A stretch of DNA of 64,000 bases from Kistimonas sp. bin40 (GCA_002238585.1 MPMQ01000008.1:1-64000); one strand, 5' to 3'. Positions 9,649 through 18,651 are shown, numbered from the stretch's first letter. Made by a program: numbers and translations. Notes: a model not told the origin generated them from the letters alone.

Positions 9649-10707
9649 ATGGGCATGTCTGATACAGCCGCAGTCCAGCAAGCCCTGCTGGACTGGTACG
9701 ACAACCATGGTCGCCAGGATCTTCCCTGGCAAACTGCGCCGACCCCTTACAGAGTCTGGGTCAGCGAGGTGATGCTGCAACAGACCACAGTCAGAACGGT
9801 GATCCCCTATTTTCAACGCTTCATGGACCGCTTCCCCAACGTCGAGGCACTGTCTGCAGCATCACTGGACGATGTCCTGCAACTCTGGAGTGGTCTTGGT
9901 TACTACAGCCGGGCGCGCAACCTGCACCGGGCCGCTCAACACATAACGCACCAGCTGGGCGGTCACTTCCCGCAGGATCTGACCGGGTTGCAGGCATTGC
10001 CAGGCATAGGCAGATCAACAGCCGGTGCTGTCGCCAGCATCAGTCTTGGCATACGGGCACCGATTCTCGACGGTAATGTGAAACGCTGGCTGACCCGCCT
10101 GCATGCCCTGCCAGGCTGGCCGGGCAACACCCAGGTCGCCAAACAGCTCTGGGCCCTGGCTGAGCGCTACACACCACACAGCCGTCTGGCCGCCTGGACC
10201 CAGGCTGTGATGGATCTGGGTGCTGTCCTGTGCACCCGCAGCCGCCCCATGTGCGCTGAGTGCCCACTGCGTTCCCACTGTCAGGCTCGCCTGCTGGGCC
10301 GTCCTGGTGACTTTCCCGGCAAGCGACCTGTACGCGCTTTACCCTGCAAATCGACCCGCATGCTGCTTATCAGCGATTGTCATAACCGGATCCTTCTGGA
10401 AAAGCGGACAGCGCAAGGACTCTGGGGCGGCTTGTGGAGTCTGCCTCAGGTAGCCCCTGACGAGGCACTGGCACCGGCCATCCGGAAACGCACAGGTCTG
10501 GTGCTGGTCCACAGTCAGACGGAAGCGGGCTTTCGTCACTCATTCAGCCATTACCATCTTGATATAGAGCCGGTGCGAGCACAGGTAGACGGCTCTGGAA
10601 CCCTGGCGGGAGATTTGCATTGGCACCAATGGACCTGTGCACAGCAACTGGGCGTTCCCGCTCCCGTAAAAAAATTACTGGACAAGCTGCAGCCGCTGCC
10701 GGCATGA
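9649..10707 (+). CDS. mutY: Adenine DNA glycosylase MutY
   Basis: 352 residues from the ATG at 9649 (an equally plausible ATG is at 9655; AGGA precedes each). The enzyme removes adenine mispaired with 8-oxoguanine in base-excision repair. Visible elements: catalytic Glu40 in SEVMLQQTTV, helix-hairpin-helix LPGIGRSTAGAVAS (117-130), catalytic Asp141 in ILDGNVKRWLTRL, and the 4Fe-4S cluster cysteines 195, 202, 205 and 211 with C-x6-C-x2-C-x5-C spacing. A C-terminal NUDIX-like 8-oxoG recognition domain follows (about 225-350, WGGLWSLPQ). The frame stays open upstream to ATG 9451 through the CCAGT repeats, but that extension has no family counterpart. Confidence 0.95.
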   Translation: MGMSDTAAVQQALLDWYDNHGRQDLPWQTAPTPYRVWVSEVMLQQTTVRTVIPYFQRFMDRFPNVEALSAASLDDVLQLWSGLGYYSRARNLHRAAQHITHQLGGHFPQDLTGLQALPGIGRSTAGAVASISLGIRAPILDGNVKRWLTRLHALPGWPGNTQVAKQLWALAERYTPHSRLAAWTQAVMDLGAVLCTRSRPMCAECPLRSHCQARLLGRPGDFPGKRPVRALPCKSTRMLLISDCHNRILLEKRTAQGLWGGLWSLPQVAPDEALAPAIRKRTGLVLVHSQTEAGFRHSFSHYHLDIEPVRAQVDGSGTLAGDLHWHQWTCAQQLGVPAPVKKLLDKLQPLPA

Positions 10708-10714
10708 ACCGATG

Positions 10715-10734
10715 AACCGGTGAACCGGTTTTCG
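10715..10734 (+). terminator. Possible terminator after mutY
   Basis: AACCGG-TGAA-CCGGTT forms a perfect 6-bp stem with a four-base loop, followed by a short TTTTC. It begins eight bases after the mutY stop. The T-run is short, so termination is likely but not certain. Confidence 0.5.
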
Positions 10735-10847
10735 TCTCATGCCCATGTCCCGCACCCATGGGGGGGGGCGGGGAGCCGCTTGCCACGACAACCTGGCAGC
10801 GGGCATCATTGTGCCCCCGTACTTGCTGACTTTCTGATTTTCCTGCC

Positions 10848-11939
10848 ATGACAAGCTCACATTCTGCATCACTGCCCAGACTCCGGCTGGCTACACGCCG
10901 CAGCCCCCTGGCTCTCTGGCAAGCTCGCCATGTACAGCAGGAGTTGGTGGCCTGCCACCCGGGACTGGAGGTGGAGCTGATTCCCCTGGTGAGCAAGGGG
11001 GACCGCCTTCTGGACCAGCCACTGGCCAAGGTAGGAGGAAAAGGCCTGTTCGTCAAAGAGTTGCAGCAGGCGTTGCTGGACGAACGTGCGGACATAGCCG
11101 TCCATTCCGTCAAGGATATTCCCGCTCATCTGCCGGCTGGGCTGGAGGTGGCGGTGATCTGCGCACGCGAAGATCCCCGTGATGCGCTGGTCTCCCGTCA
11201 CTACAGGAGTCTGGATGACTTGCCGCCTGATGCCCTGGTGGGGACATCCAGTCTGCGTCGCCAGTGCCAGATTCTGGAAAGGCGTCCCGACCTCCGGGTG
11301 CGCTTTCTGCGTGGCAATGTCAACACCCGGCTGGCGCAGCTCGATGCCGGGAACTACGATGCCATAATGCTGGCCGCCGCCGGGCTCATCCGGCTTGGAT
11401 TGCGTGACCGCATCGCCCAGTATCTTGATACGACAATCAGTCTGCCGGCAGCGGGCCAGGGTGCCATGGGTATTGAATGCCGGCAGGATGATCAGGCCGT
11501 TCTGGAGCTGATCCGCCCCCTGCATCATCAGTCCACGGCCTGGTGCGTGCAGGCCGAACGTGCCATGACACAGGCACTCAATGGCAGTTGTCAGGTGCCC
11601 ATCGCCGGGCTGGCCGAAGTCATCGCAGAAGACACCACAAACCCGCGCCTGCATTTGCGTGGCCTGGTTGGGCAACCGGACGCCAGTGTTCTCTTGCGCA
11701 CCAGTCAGGAAGCCGTCGTCAGCCAAGCCCGGCAGGCAGGACTGGCTGCGGCGCAGCATCTGCTGGCCCAGGGTGCCGGAGAGATTCTGGCAGCACTGGG
11801 AGGGGGGGCTCCCGATGCCGATGGTGGCGATGGTGGCGATGGTGGCGATGGTGGCGATGGTGGCGATGGTAGCGATGGTAGCGATGGTAGCGATGGTAGC
11901 GATGGTAGCGATGGTAGTAGTGGAGAAGAGTCTTCATGA
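10848..11939 (+). CDS. hemC: Hydroxymethylbilane synthase (porphobilinogen deaminase)
   Basis: 363 residues; polymerises four porphobilinogens to hydroxymethylbilane in tetrapyrrole synthesis. Family features: [16 protein letters not shown] near the N-terminus, [13 protein letters not shown], catalytic Asp90 in [42 protein letters not shown], and the dipyrromethane-attaching Cys248 in [11 protein letters not shown]. The family normally ends near residue 310-320. Here residues 321-363 form an added Gly-Asp-Ser tail made by a 9-bp tandem repeat. The ATG at 10848 has no good ribosome binding site. A run of nine G lies in the leader (10760-10768). The stop overlaps the hemD start by four bases. 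Confidence 0.96.
   Translation: MTSSHSASLPRLRLATRRSPLALWQARHVQQELVACHPGLEVELIPLVSKGDRLLDQPLAKVGGKGLFVKELQQALLDERADIAVHSVKDIPAHLPAGLEVAVICAREDPRDALVSRHYRSLDDLPPDALVGTSSLRRQCQILERRPDLRVRFLRGNVNTRLAQLDAGNYDAIMLAAAGLIRLGLRDRIAQYLDTTISLPAAGQGAMGIECRQDDQAVLELIRPLHHQSTAWCVQAERAMTQALNGSCQVPIAGLAEVIAEDTTNPRLHLRGLVGQPDASVLLRTSQEAVVSQARQAGLAAAQHLLAQGAGEILAALGGGAPDADGGDGGDGGDGGDGGDGSDGSDGSDGSDGSDGSSGEESS
11820..11919. repeat. 9-bp in-frame tandem repeat encoding the HemC tail
   Basis: About eleven copies of a 9-mer: five of gatggtggc then about six of gatggtagc. They translate to repeated Gly-Asp-Gly and Gly-Asp-Ser. Copy-number changes would keep the frame and only alter tail length. Confidence 0.95.
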
Positions 11940-12766
11940 CGGCGTCAAACATCAGTCTGAACGGCTGGCGGGTTCTGGTAACCCGCCCCCGGCCACAGGG
12001 TGATCGTCTGGCGCGAACGCTGGAAGATTATGGTGCCCATGTTGTGCTGGTGCCACTGGTGACAATAGAGCCGCAGACACCTCAAAACGCCGGTCTGCTG
12101 AACGATCTGAGCCACTATGACAAGGTCGTGGCCATCAGTGCCACAGCGGTGGAACAGGCCTTTGGCCACAAGCCCGGCAAGCCTGAGTCGCCCTGCTGGT
12201 ATGTTCCGGGTGCCGCAACAGCGGCAGCCCTGGCCCGATACGGTGTCCAGGCACAGTATCCCCGCACGGGAGTCACCAGCGAGGACTTGCTGACCTTGCC
12301 GGGCCTGCAGGATCTTCACCGCCAGCGCATCCTGCTTCTCAAGGGCGAGGGGGGGCGCAACCTCATGGCCCGGGAGTTCCAGAAGCGGGGTGCCAGCCTG
12401 GATTGCCTGGTGCTCTACAGGCGCCGGTGCCCCTCCTATCAGCCCGGCTACCTGGATCGTATCGTGCAAGACAGCCGGGTTGGTGCTATGGTCGCTACCA
12501 GCGGTCAGATCGTCCGTCATCTGCTGCAAATCAGTCTGCATCCGGAAACCCTGCAGGCCGTCCCTCTGCTGGTTCCTGGTGCACGTGTTGCGCGACTGGC
12601 CCGTCTGGCAGGCTTTCACAGCGTGAAGGTTATGGCAGGGGCCGATGATGCGGCAGTGGTGTCTGCACTGGCGCACATGGGAAGTGAGGAAACGTACAAG
12701 AAATCGGGGCCGCAATCCTGTGCGGGCATGGCGTCTGCGGCCGGGAGAGCGACGAGTGGGAAATGA
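11936..12766 (+). CDS. hemD: Uroporphyrinogen-III synthase
   Basis: 276 residues; cyclises hydroxymethylbilane with inversion of ring D. The sequence has the bilobal HemD pattern: [35 protein letters not shown] at the start, [13 protein letters not shown], a central [21 protein letters not shown] and [11 protein letters not shown], then [15 protein letters not shown]. Identity in this family is always low, so operon position carries weight: the ATG overlaps the hemC stop (ATGA). The last 25 residues (SEETYKKSG onward) are outside the domain. Confidence 0.92.
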   Translation: MTASNISLNGWRVLVTRPRPQGDRLARTLEDYGAHVVLVPLVTIEPQTPQNAGLLNDLSHYDKVVAISATAVEQAFGHKPGKPESPCWYVPGAATAAALARYGVQAQYPRTGVTSEDLLTLPGLQDLHRQRILLLKGEGGRNLMAREFQKRGASLDCLVLYRRRCPSYQPGYLDRIVQDSRVGAMVATSGQIVRHLLQISLHPETLQAVPLLVPGARVARLARLAGFHSVKVMAGADDAAVVSALAHMGSEETYKKSGPQSCAGMASAAGRATSGK

Positions 12767-13085
12767 AAACCCGGCTTCGTGGCGTAGACAGTGCGTAGGT
12801 AGGTAGACAGAGGAACAGTGGGTAAACAGTGGAACAGCGGGTAAACAGTGGAACAGCGGGTAGACAGTGGCCTTGCTCAATCTGCGCAAGCCTGGCTCAC
12901 ATCCTGCCCCGGGCTTGCGCAGCCCGGCGTCCTGTTCCCGTGCCGTTTGCTTGCACGCCCAGAAGACTTTTTCCTGGAAGACTGGCCCGGTGGGGGCTCA
13001 TTTTTTATAGATAGCGGCACCCGGCCTGCTTGTCACAGCGAGGCGGCAAGGTGCCGAGAGGGGCGTGGATGCGTGGGTGGCTGGT
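12767..13085. other. hemD-hemX gap with 19-bp repeats
   Basis: This stretch of about 320 bases separates hemD from hemX. It contains three copies of a 19-bp unit, ggaacagcgggtaaacagt, at 12812-12830, 12831-12849 and 12850-12868 with one or two changes each. No gene is convincing here. The gap is unusual because hemD and hemX are often adjacent or overlapping. Confidence 0.7.
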
Positions 13086-14402
13086 GTGAGCAACAAGACC
13101 GACATTAAAAAAAGGCAGCCCGACGGGCAGCCCACAGGCAGCAATGCCGTTTCTTCAGGGGAACAGGGCTCCTCGCCTTCTGCGCCCTCTGCCGGCACTT
13201 CCTGGCTGTCGGTGCTGGCGCTGATGCTGTCTGTGCTGTCTCTGGCGCTACTGGGGGCATGCCTCTGGTATGGCTGGCAAACAATCTTCAGACCTCCCGC
13301 TGCGGTGGCACATCAGGACAGCCCCCCTCCTGCCTGGGCGCAGGAGTTCGAGCGCCGGGCGAGCCTGGAACTCGAAGACCTCCGGGCAGCAGCGGCCCGC
13401 CGGGACAAAGCCGCTGGCGACATGCGCAGCCAGCTGGCCCGCATTGGCAACCGGTCCCGACGTCTCGAAGCACAACTGCGATCGATGCCATTATCATCGG
13501 ACAGCCGACAGTGGCAGCTGGCAGAGGCAGAGTCGCTGCTGCGTGTGGCCAACCGGCAGCTCAAGACGCTGCATGATACCCGGGAAACAGAGGCGCTGCT
13601 GGCACAGGTCGCAGCCTTGCTGGAAGAGGCTGACACCCGTCACGACCTCCTGGCTGTGCGCCAGACATTGGTGGAAGACCGGGAACGCATACAGGCCGCA
13701 GCGGGAGCCGACGTCAGCGCAACCTGGCTGGAACTGCACGCTGTGACAGAACGTATTGCTTCTCTGTCCGAAGTGCCGGAGCTGCCGGAAGTGCCGGAGC
13801 TGCCGGAAGTGCCGGAGCTGCCAGAAGTGCCGGAGGTGCCGCCCGCCCCACCGGAACCCTCGACAGCTCAAGTCTCGCTGCCCGATGTGGCTGGTGCTGC
13901 CAACCTGCCCGATCCGGATTCTGCGATCAGTGACAGCTCGACAATCTGGAACACATGGAAAGCACGCTTTCTTGCAGCAGCGCGGATAGTCTGGGACAGC
14001 TTTGCCGGGCAGTTCCACATTCGTCAGTACAAGGATGAAGGCCCCTCAGCCTTGCCTTCGTCGAAGGAAATGTTTTTTCTGCGTCAGCGTCTGATGTTGT
14101 TGGTGGAAGAGGCACGGATAGCACTCCTGCGCAACTATGGCGAGATTTACAGGAACAGCTTGCAACAAGCCGGAGCAGGGCTGGAGAGCGGGTTTCCCCA
14201 TGGTCAGGAGACAGAGGCGCTACACACCAGGCTGGCCGCTCTTCTGGAGGTTCCTGTGGGGCAGGAGCTGCCAGACGTCAGCCGCTCTCTTGAAGCACTG
14301 AAGGCTTACAGGAACAGCAATTCGGCCGAAGTTGATACCAGGCCGTCCGCGAGCGAGTCCAAACCAGCACAGGCCGTAGTGCCTTCTGGAGATACGCCGT
14401 GA
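13086..14402 (+). CDS. hemX: HemX-like membrane protein of the haem cluster
   Basis: 438 residues from the GTG at 13086; GTG at 13065 is an alternative. A polar N-terminus is followed by one transmembrane helix (about residues 40-64, WLSVLALMLSVLSLALLG). A coiled-coil region with LEDLRAAAARRDKAAGDMRSQL and WQLAEAESLLRVANRQLKTL follows; AEAEYLLRLANQRL-type sequence is the hallmark of HemX. A Pro-Glu-Val-Pro-Glu-Leu insert lies at about 229-252. The C-terminal half (AARIVWDSFAGQFHIRQYKDEGP, FLRQRLMLLVEEARIALLRN) also fits HemX. The protein was once annotated as a uroporphyrinogen methyltransferase, but no SAM-binding motif is present. The stop overlaps the hemY start. Confidence 0.88.
   Translation: MSNKTDIKKRQPDGQPTGSNAVSSGEQGSSPSAPSAGTSWLSVLALMLSVLSLALLGACLWYGWQTIFRPPAAVAHQDSPPPAWAQEFERRASLELEDLRAAAARRDKAAGDMRSQLARIGNRSRRLEAQLRSMPLSSDSRQWQLAEAESLLRVANRQLKTLHDTRETEALLAQVAALLEEADTRHDLLAVRQTLVEDRERIQAAAGADVSATWLELHAVTERIASLSEVPELPEVPELPEVPELPEVPEVPPAPPEPSTAQVSLPDVAGAANLPDPDSAISDSSTIWNTWKARFLAAARIVWDSFAGQFHIRQYKDEGPSALPSSKEMFFLRQRLMLLVEEARIALLRNYGEIYRNSLQQAGAGLESGFPHGQETEALHTRLAALLEVPVGQELPDVSRSLEALKAYRNSNSAEVDTRPSASESKPAQAVVPSGDTP
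13770..13841. repeat. 18-bp in-frame repeat in hemX
   Basis: Four copies of gaagtgccggagctgccg (the last has ggaggtgccg). They encode EVPELP hexapeptides, followed by a Pro-rich linker. The insert probably forms an extended spacer between the coiled coil and the C-terminal domain. Confidence 0.92.
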
Positions 14403-15681
14403 AAAGTACACTGCAAGGATCATTCTTTTTTCTGTTCCTGATCGCCGTCTGTTATTTGTTTGTTCACTATCTGTACCTGGATAATGGCTATGTTCTGATC
14501 GCCTTCAATGGTTACAGACTCGAGACCAGTCTGTGGCCCTGTTTCTTGCTGTCAGCCTGATCAGGCTGACCCTTGGCTGCATGCGTCTGGTGAGCTGTGC
14601 CCTGGGCTTTCCTGTGGCCTCGGCAGAAAGGGTGTATCGCAGACGGGCACAGCAGCTCTCCAGCCGCGGCCTTGCTGCCTTCGCCAATGGCGACTGGAAG
14701 CAGGCTCAGAAACTCTTGTCCCAGGCCGGGCGCTCCAGCTCACTGCCCTTGCACAGTTATCTGGCCGCAGCCCGGGCTTCTGCGGCCGTCAACGACATGG
14801 CTTCCTGCAAGAACTATCTGTCCAGGGCGGAGCAGGCCATGCCGACAGCACATATGGCCATAGGCATAACCCAGGCCGAAATCCAGATGGCTCGCAACGA
14901 ATTCGAGCAGGCCTTGGCGACTCTCAAGTCCCTGCGTGCCAAGGCACCCAAACATGTTTACGTGCTCAAGCTGCTCAAGCAGGTTTATGAACACCTGGCG
15001 GACTGGCGGGCACTGGCCGGTATTTTACCGGACCTCATAAAGTATCGTGCCCTTGATACATCAGATATGAAGGAGCTGGAGCCGACTGTCTACAGTGCGC
15101 TCTTGACCCAGGCTTGCTGTGCCAGCCTGAAACTGCCCCGGGGACCGCAGCGCACAGAATCGATCAACCGCATCTGGAAGGGCTTGAGCCGGGCGCAAAG
15201 GAAAAACAGGGATCTGATCTGGAGCTATGCCAACTGCCTGTGTCACCTGGGCACGCCGGAGGAGGCCGAGACATTTATTCGCAAAAGCCTTTCTGCCAGT
15301 TACAGTGCCCGCATGGCACGTCTTTACAGTGGGCTGGTGTGCGACAGCACAGAGCGCCAGATTGCTGTGCTTGAAAAACTACGGCAGCGTTATCCAAAGG
15401 ATGCCAGCCTCCTGTTGGGGCTGGGCAGCCTGTACAGTCGTAGTCAGCGTTCTGACAAGGCGGTGGAGTATACGGAAGCCGGCTTCAAACTACGGCCGGA
15501 CGCTGATGCCTGCCAGCAGCTTGGCATTCTGCTGTCAGAAGCCGGTGAGTACCGGAAGGCAACAGAGTACTTTCATCAAGCCCTGAAACTCCGGGACTCC
15601 CATCGACAGAAAATCAAGCTGGAAGGGGTTCGGGGCGGACGCTGCTGCGGCGGCGAAAGGAAACAGGTGGACGTTGGATGA
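14399..15681 (+). pseudogene. hemY: hemY, broken by a one-base frameshift
   Basis: HemY is an inner-membrane protein with a periplasm- or cytoplasm-facing TPR domain, encoded with HemX in haem operons. The frame starting at GTG 14399 gives the expected first membrane helix and the DNGYVLIAFNGYRLETSLW motif, then stops at a TGA after PCFLLSA. The frame from 14533 continues exactly where HemY should (ALFLAVSLIRLTLG, the second helix) through TPR-like repeats to 15681. Adding one G to the GG at 14535-14536 rejoins the two parts into about 427 residues, against about 400 in E. coli. The start overlaps the hemX stop. It may be a true mutation or a sequence error. Confidence 0.88.
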
Positions 15682-16334
15682 TTGACTGGAAAGCAGTAGA
15701 TACAGTGCTGTTTGACATGGACGGAACCCTTCTTGACCTGCACTTTGATACCTGCTTCTGGCAGGAATACATACCAGCCTATTATGCTGCGCAGCGGGGG
15801 ATTGCAACCCGGGCGGCCGGGGAATACTTTTTTTCCCTGCTGCGCGTCAAACAGGGCACGCTGGACTGGTATTGCTTCGATTACTGGTCGCAGGAACTGG
15901 GCCTGGATCTTTCCCAGCTGCAGCAGACGGTGTCCCACAAGATCCGTTTCCGCCCCTTTGCCCAGGAGTTTCTGCAAGCCCTGCAGTCAGCGGGAAAACA
16001 AGTGGTGCTGGTGACCAACAGCAGTCGGGCTGGCCTCGACCTGAAAATGCGGTGCCTGCCTTTGGAAAATTATATGGACTCTATTGTCTGCGCCCATGAT
16101 TTTGGTCACCCCAAGGAGCATCATGCTTTCTGGGACTGCCTGGCACGGACTGTCTCGTTTGAAGCCGGGCGTACCCTGCTGTTCGATGACAATCTGTCTG
16201 TTCTGCGTATGGCGAGGCAGTGGGGGCTCAGTCACCTGCGCGCCATTGCCACACCTGACATGACCCGCCCGGTGGTCAATACCGCAGAATTTACGCCGGT
16301 CCAGCACTTTTTCGAACTGCTTCCGGTGATCTGA
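15678..16334 (+). CDS. yrfG: HAD-family GMP/IMP nucleotidase YrfG
   Basis: 218 residues. HAD motifs are complete: DMDGTLLD with nucleophile Asp13 and acid/base Asp15, VVLVTNSSR (motif II), HPKEHHAFW (motif III Lys), and LLFDDNLSVLRMA (motif IV). The segment DTCFWQEYIPAYYAAQRG after motif I is characteristic of YrfG, which dephosphorylates purine monophosphates. Its ATG overlaps the hemY stop (ATGA). hslR follows, the same order as yrfG-hslR in enterobacteria, which supports the specific call. Confidence 0.9.
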   Translation: MIDWKAVDTVLFDMDGTLLDLHFDTCFWQEYIPAYYAAQRGIATRAAGEYFFSLLRVKQGTLDWYCFDYWSQELGLDLSQLQQTVSHKIRFRPFAQEFLQALQSAGKQVVLVTNSSRAGLDLKMRCLPLENYMDSIVCAHDFGHPKEHHAFWDCLARTVSFEAGRTLLFDDNLSVLRMARQWGLSHLRAIATPDMTRPVVNTAEFTPVQHFFELLPVI

Positions 16335-16384
16335 CATGAACTGGCGCAAGGATTTGCTGCACCACCAGCCCAAGGGGCGCCACC

Positions 16385-16804
16385 ATGACACACTCTGGAT
16401 CATCAGGGAGGGCTGGGATCGATAAGCAAGACAGCATGCGCCTGGATCTGTGGTTGTGGGCGGTCCGACTCTACAAGACGCGGTCCCTGTCACAGCAGGC
16501 GGCGGGAGGCGGCAAGGTTCGGGTCAACGGACAGCGCAGCAAACCCGGTCGCCAGGTACGGGTGGGCGATCGCATCAGCGTGCAACACGAGGGTGGCGAC
16601 AGGGTTCTGATCATCAAGGGACTGGAAAAGAGGCGTCAGAGCGCTCCCCTTGCCCAGCTTCTTTATGAAGAGACTCCGGAAAGTCGCGCCGCCCGGGAGC
16701 AGAACAAGGCCCCGGCTCGCGATATCGCATATCCTCGCTCACGACCGAACAAGAAGGAGCGCCGGGCGCTGGTGCGGTTGCAGCGCGGTCCCCTGCTGGA
16801 GTAA
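16385..16804 (+). CDS. hslR: Ribosome-associated heat shock protein Hsp15
   Basis: 139 residues. The S4 RNA-binding domain is clear: MRLDLWLWAVRLYKTRSLSQQAAGGGKVRVNGQRSKPGRQVRVGD. The C-terminal part (LAQLLYEETPESRAAREQ, then RPNKKERRALVRLQRG) matches Hsp15, which rescues stalled 50S subunits carrying peptidyl-tRNA. The start may be ATG 16385 or ATG 16436, where the S4 domain begins; the family usually has about ten residues before the domain. The last 17 codons are inside a 139-bp tandem duplication that continues past the stop. Confidence 0.93.
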   Translation: MTHSGSSGRAGIDKQDSMRLDLWLWAVRLYKTRSLSQQAAGGGKVRVNGQRSKPGRQVRVGDRISVQHEGGDRVLIIKGLEKRRQSAPLAQLLYEETPESRAAREQNKAPARDIAYPRSRPNKKERRALVRLQRGPLLE

Positions 16805-17031
16805 CGGGAATCGGCCGGCAGCCCAGCCTTTATCAGGCCTTCTCCCGCTGGCGGCAGTCGGTTGCAGGCAGACCGGCCGCTTGCCCGGGAACAAGGAGCG
16901 CCGGGCGCTGGTGCGGTTGCAGCGCGGACCCCTGCTGGAGTAACGGGAATCGGCCGGCAGCCCAGCCTGTATCAGGCCTTGTCGCGCTGGCGGCAGTCGG
17001 TTGCAGGCAGACCGGATTCTTGCCCGGGAAC
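16754..17031. repeat. 139-bp tandem duplication of the hslR 3' end
   Basis: The segment from aaggagcgccgggcg in hslR codons (16754) through the stop and about 90 downstream bases is repeated in direct tandem from 16893; landmarks ttgcccggga fall at 16881 and 17020, giving a period of 139. The second copy still encodes the last hslR codons and stop but has no start or upstream gene, so it is a silent fragment. The copies differ at few positions, suggesting a recent event. Confidence 0.9.
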
Positions 17032-17184
17032 AAAGACCTCCTTGCCCTTGTCAACCAGGAGGGTGCACCCTTGCGCTTGCAACCAGTGCGCCCTTGCGCT
17101 TCGGCAGGTGCCCGGGCCAGGTGCCCGGCGCTGCATCGCAGGCCAAACACGCAAGCCCCCGGACATACCTGATGCAACCGTTCC

Positions 17185-17745
17185 CTACAGCAGTCCGACC
17201 GTTCTGACTTGCAACAAACCGGGTAACGCATTCTTCAGCAAAAAGATGCCAAACATCACGATCATGACCGAGAAATCCAGACCTCCCAGAGGGGGAACGA
17301 AGCGGCGCACGCGATTGCATAGCGGGTCTGTCAGCTGGTGCAGGAGGGCCAGACCCGGGCTGTAACTTCCGGGCGCCACCCAGCTGGAAATCACCAGCAC
17401 TATCAAGGCAAAGGTATAGAAATCAAGAAGCGTCTCCAGCAGGAAGAAGAGCGTAAGCAGGGTGAAAGCACCCGCTGGCGGCAGCATATAACCCATGATG
17501 TTGATTTTGATGAAAACAAACACCCCCTGAACCAGAAAGGCCAGCACCAGGGAAGACGGGTCGAGACTGCCGAACCCCGGGATCAGGCGCCGCAATGGAC
17601 TCAGAAGAGGACTGGTCAGCTTCACGATGGCCTGGGATACAGGGTTGTAGAAATCAGCTCTGACCAGCTGCAGAAGGAAACGTAAGAGTACAGCTGTCAC
17701 CAGCAGGGTGCTCAGCGTGTCTACGAGGATTTTTAATACAGACAT
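17185..17745 (-). CDS. YggT family integral membrane protein
   Basis: 186 residues with two YGGT repeats, each giving a pair of membrane helices: about 1-25, 60-95, 97-115 and 155-180. Diagnostic sequence is FLLQLVRADFYNPVSQAIVKLTSPLLSPLRRLIPG in the first repeat and SSWVAPGSYSPGLALLHQLTDPLCNRVRRFVPPLGGLDFSVMI in the second. The family is linked to membrane osmotic or division functions and usually sits beside proC and the yggS-type PLP protein; neither is visible here. It is convergent with hslR, across the 139-bp duplication. Confidence 0.92.
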   Translation of the reverse strand: MSVLKILVDTLSTLLVTAVLLRFLLQLVRADFYNPVSQAIVKLTSPLLSPLRRLIPGFGSLDPSSLVLAFLVQGVFVFIKINIMGYMLPPAGAFTLLTLFFLLETLLDFYTFALIVLVISSWVAPGSYSPGLALLHQLTDPLCNRVRRFVPPLGGLDFSVMIVMFGIFLLKNALPGLLQVRTVGLL

Positions 17746-18099
17746 AGGAAAATCGGGAAACTGCTCTGTGGCTATGGGTGTGCGGCCGGCATTCTACTAC
17801 GAAAGGGGTTGTTCTTCATGGCACTTCTTCTGCCAGAGGAGCCGCTTGTCTCCAGAGATACCATCCTGAGGCGGTGACATTATACGGGCACAGCTCCCGG
17901 GCCGCTCCGGGGCCAGGGGATCGATAACAGCATGCAAGTTCTGTCGTCCTGCGCCTGCAGGCAAGGTTGTTGCCGTTTCGCATCAAGACCGTTATTTTTT
18001 CTGACTTTGTTTTATCTTTGGCAACTAACTGCCCCCCTTGCCTGTCCAACCTACTGAGACCCCGATCATTCGTAACGGCGATATCAGAGGAGACCAGTC
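17746..18099. other. Divergent intergenic region yggT / Gln-rich orphan
   Basis: About 350 bases with no convincing gene. It must carry promoters for the yggT-like gene (leftward) and the orphan at 18100 (rightward). An AT-rich stretch at about 17990-18030 (ttattttttctgactttgttttatc) is the most promoter-like part, but I cannot pick a -10/-35 pair with confidence. Confidence 0.4.
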
Positions 18100-18651
18100 A
18101 TGTCTGATCCACTAAGAGTAACAAGATACCCGCTCCCGGGGGACCTGAGAGACATATGGGACGTATGGGAAGAGAGTCGAAAGTTGACGGGTGTTCCCGG
18201 CCAGCAGCCCGTCCAGAGCAATGGATGGCTGTGGGGCGGCACCAGAAGCGCAAGCGCCTGGGCCGGTATTGTCCCGGCGCTGGCGGCTGCCGCGCCGCTC
18301 GGACAGACAGCCGGGCAAGTGGGACAAAGCCTGCTGAACCGCCAGTGGCAGCAGGCAGCGCCAGGCCTGTCCCAGCTGGCGAGGGGATTCAGTCAGGGAA
18401 GCCAGCAAGCCCAGCAATTCAATCAGGGACTTCACGAGATGCACATGGCCTTTGACCACTACCGGAAAGCACAGATAGAGGCCCAGTTCAAGGCTGTGCA
18501 GGCACAACGTGAACAGGCGAACTTCATGCTCGACTCTCATCTGCAAGATTACCAACACCAGCACAACAGCCGGGGTATGCAAGCAGAAATCAACTCATCC
18601 ATCCTGGCTGCCAGGCACCAGACACAATCGCGCCTGATTGCCAATATTTGA
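18100..18651 (+). CDS. Gln-rich orphan protein with a central hydrophobic stretch
   Basis: 183 residues, ATG at 18100 preceded by AGAGGAG at ideal spacing, which makes this a real gene. I recognise no family. The N-terminus is acidic and Trp-rich (DLRDIWDVWEESR). Residues about 50-75 are Ala-rich and hydrophobic (AWAGIVPALAAAAPLG) and could enter or touch a membrane. From about 80 onward the sequence is helical and very rich in Gln, His and Ala (QQAQQFNQGLHEMHMAFDHY, AQFKAVQAQREQANF), probably coiled coil. It is flanked by a divergent yggT-like gene and, downstream, a hairpin and fumarase. A secreted or surface role is possible but unsupported. Confidence 0.7.
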   Translation: MSDPLRVTRYPLPGDLRDIWDVWEESRKLTGVPGQQPVQSNGWLWGGTRSASAWAGIVPALAAAAPLGQTAGQVGQSLLNRQWQQAAPGLSQLARGFSQGSQQAQQFNQGLHEMHMAFDHYRKAQIEAQFKAVQAQREQANFMLDSHLQDYQHQHNSRGMQAEINSSILAARHQTQSRLIANI

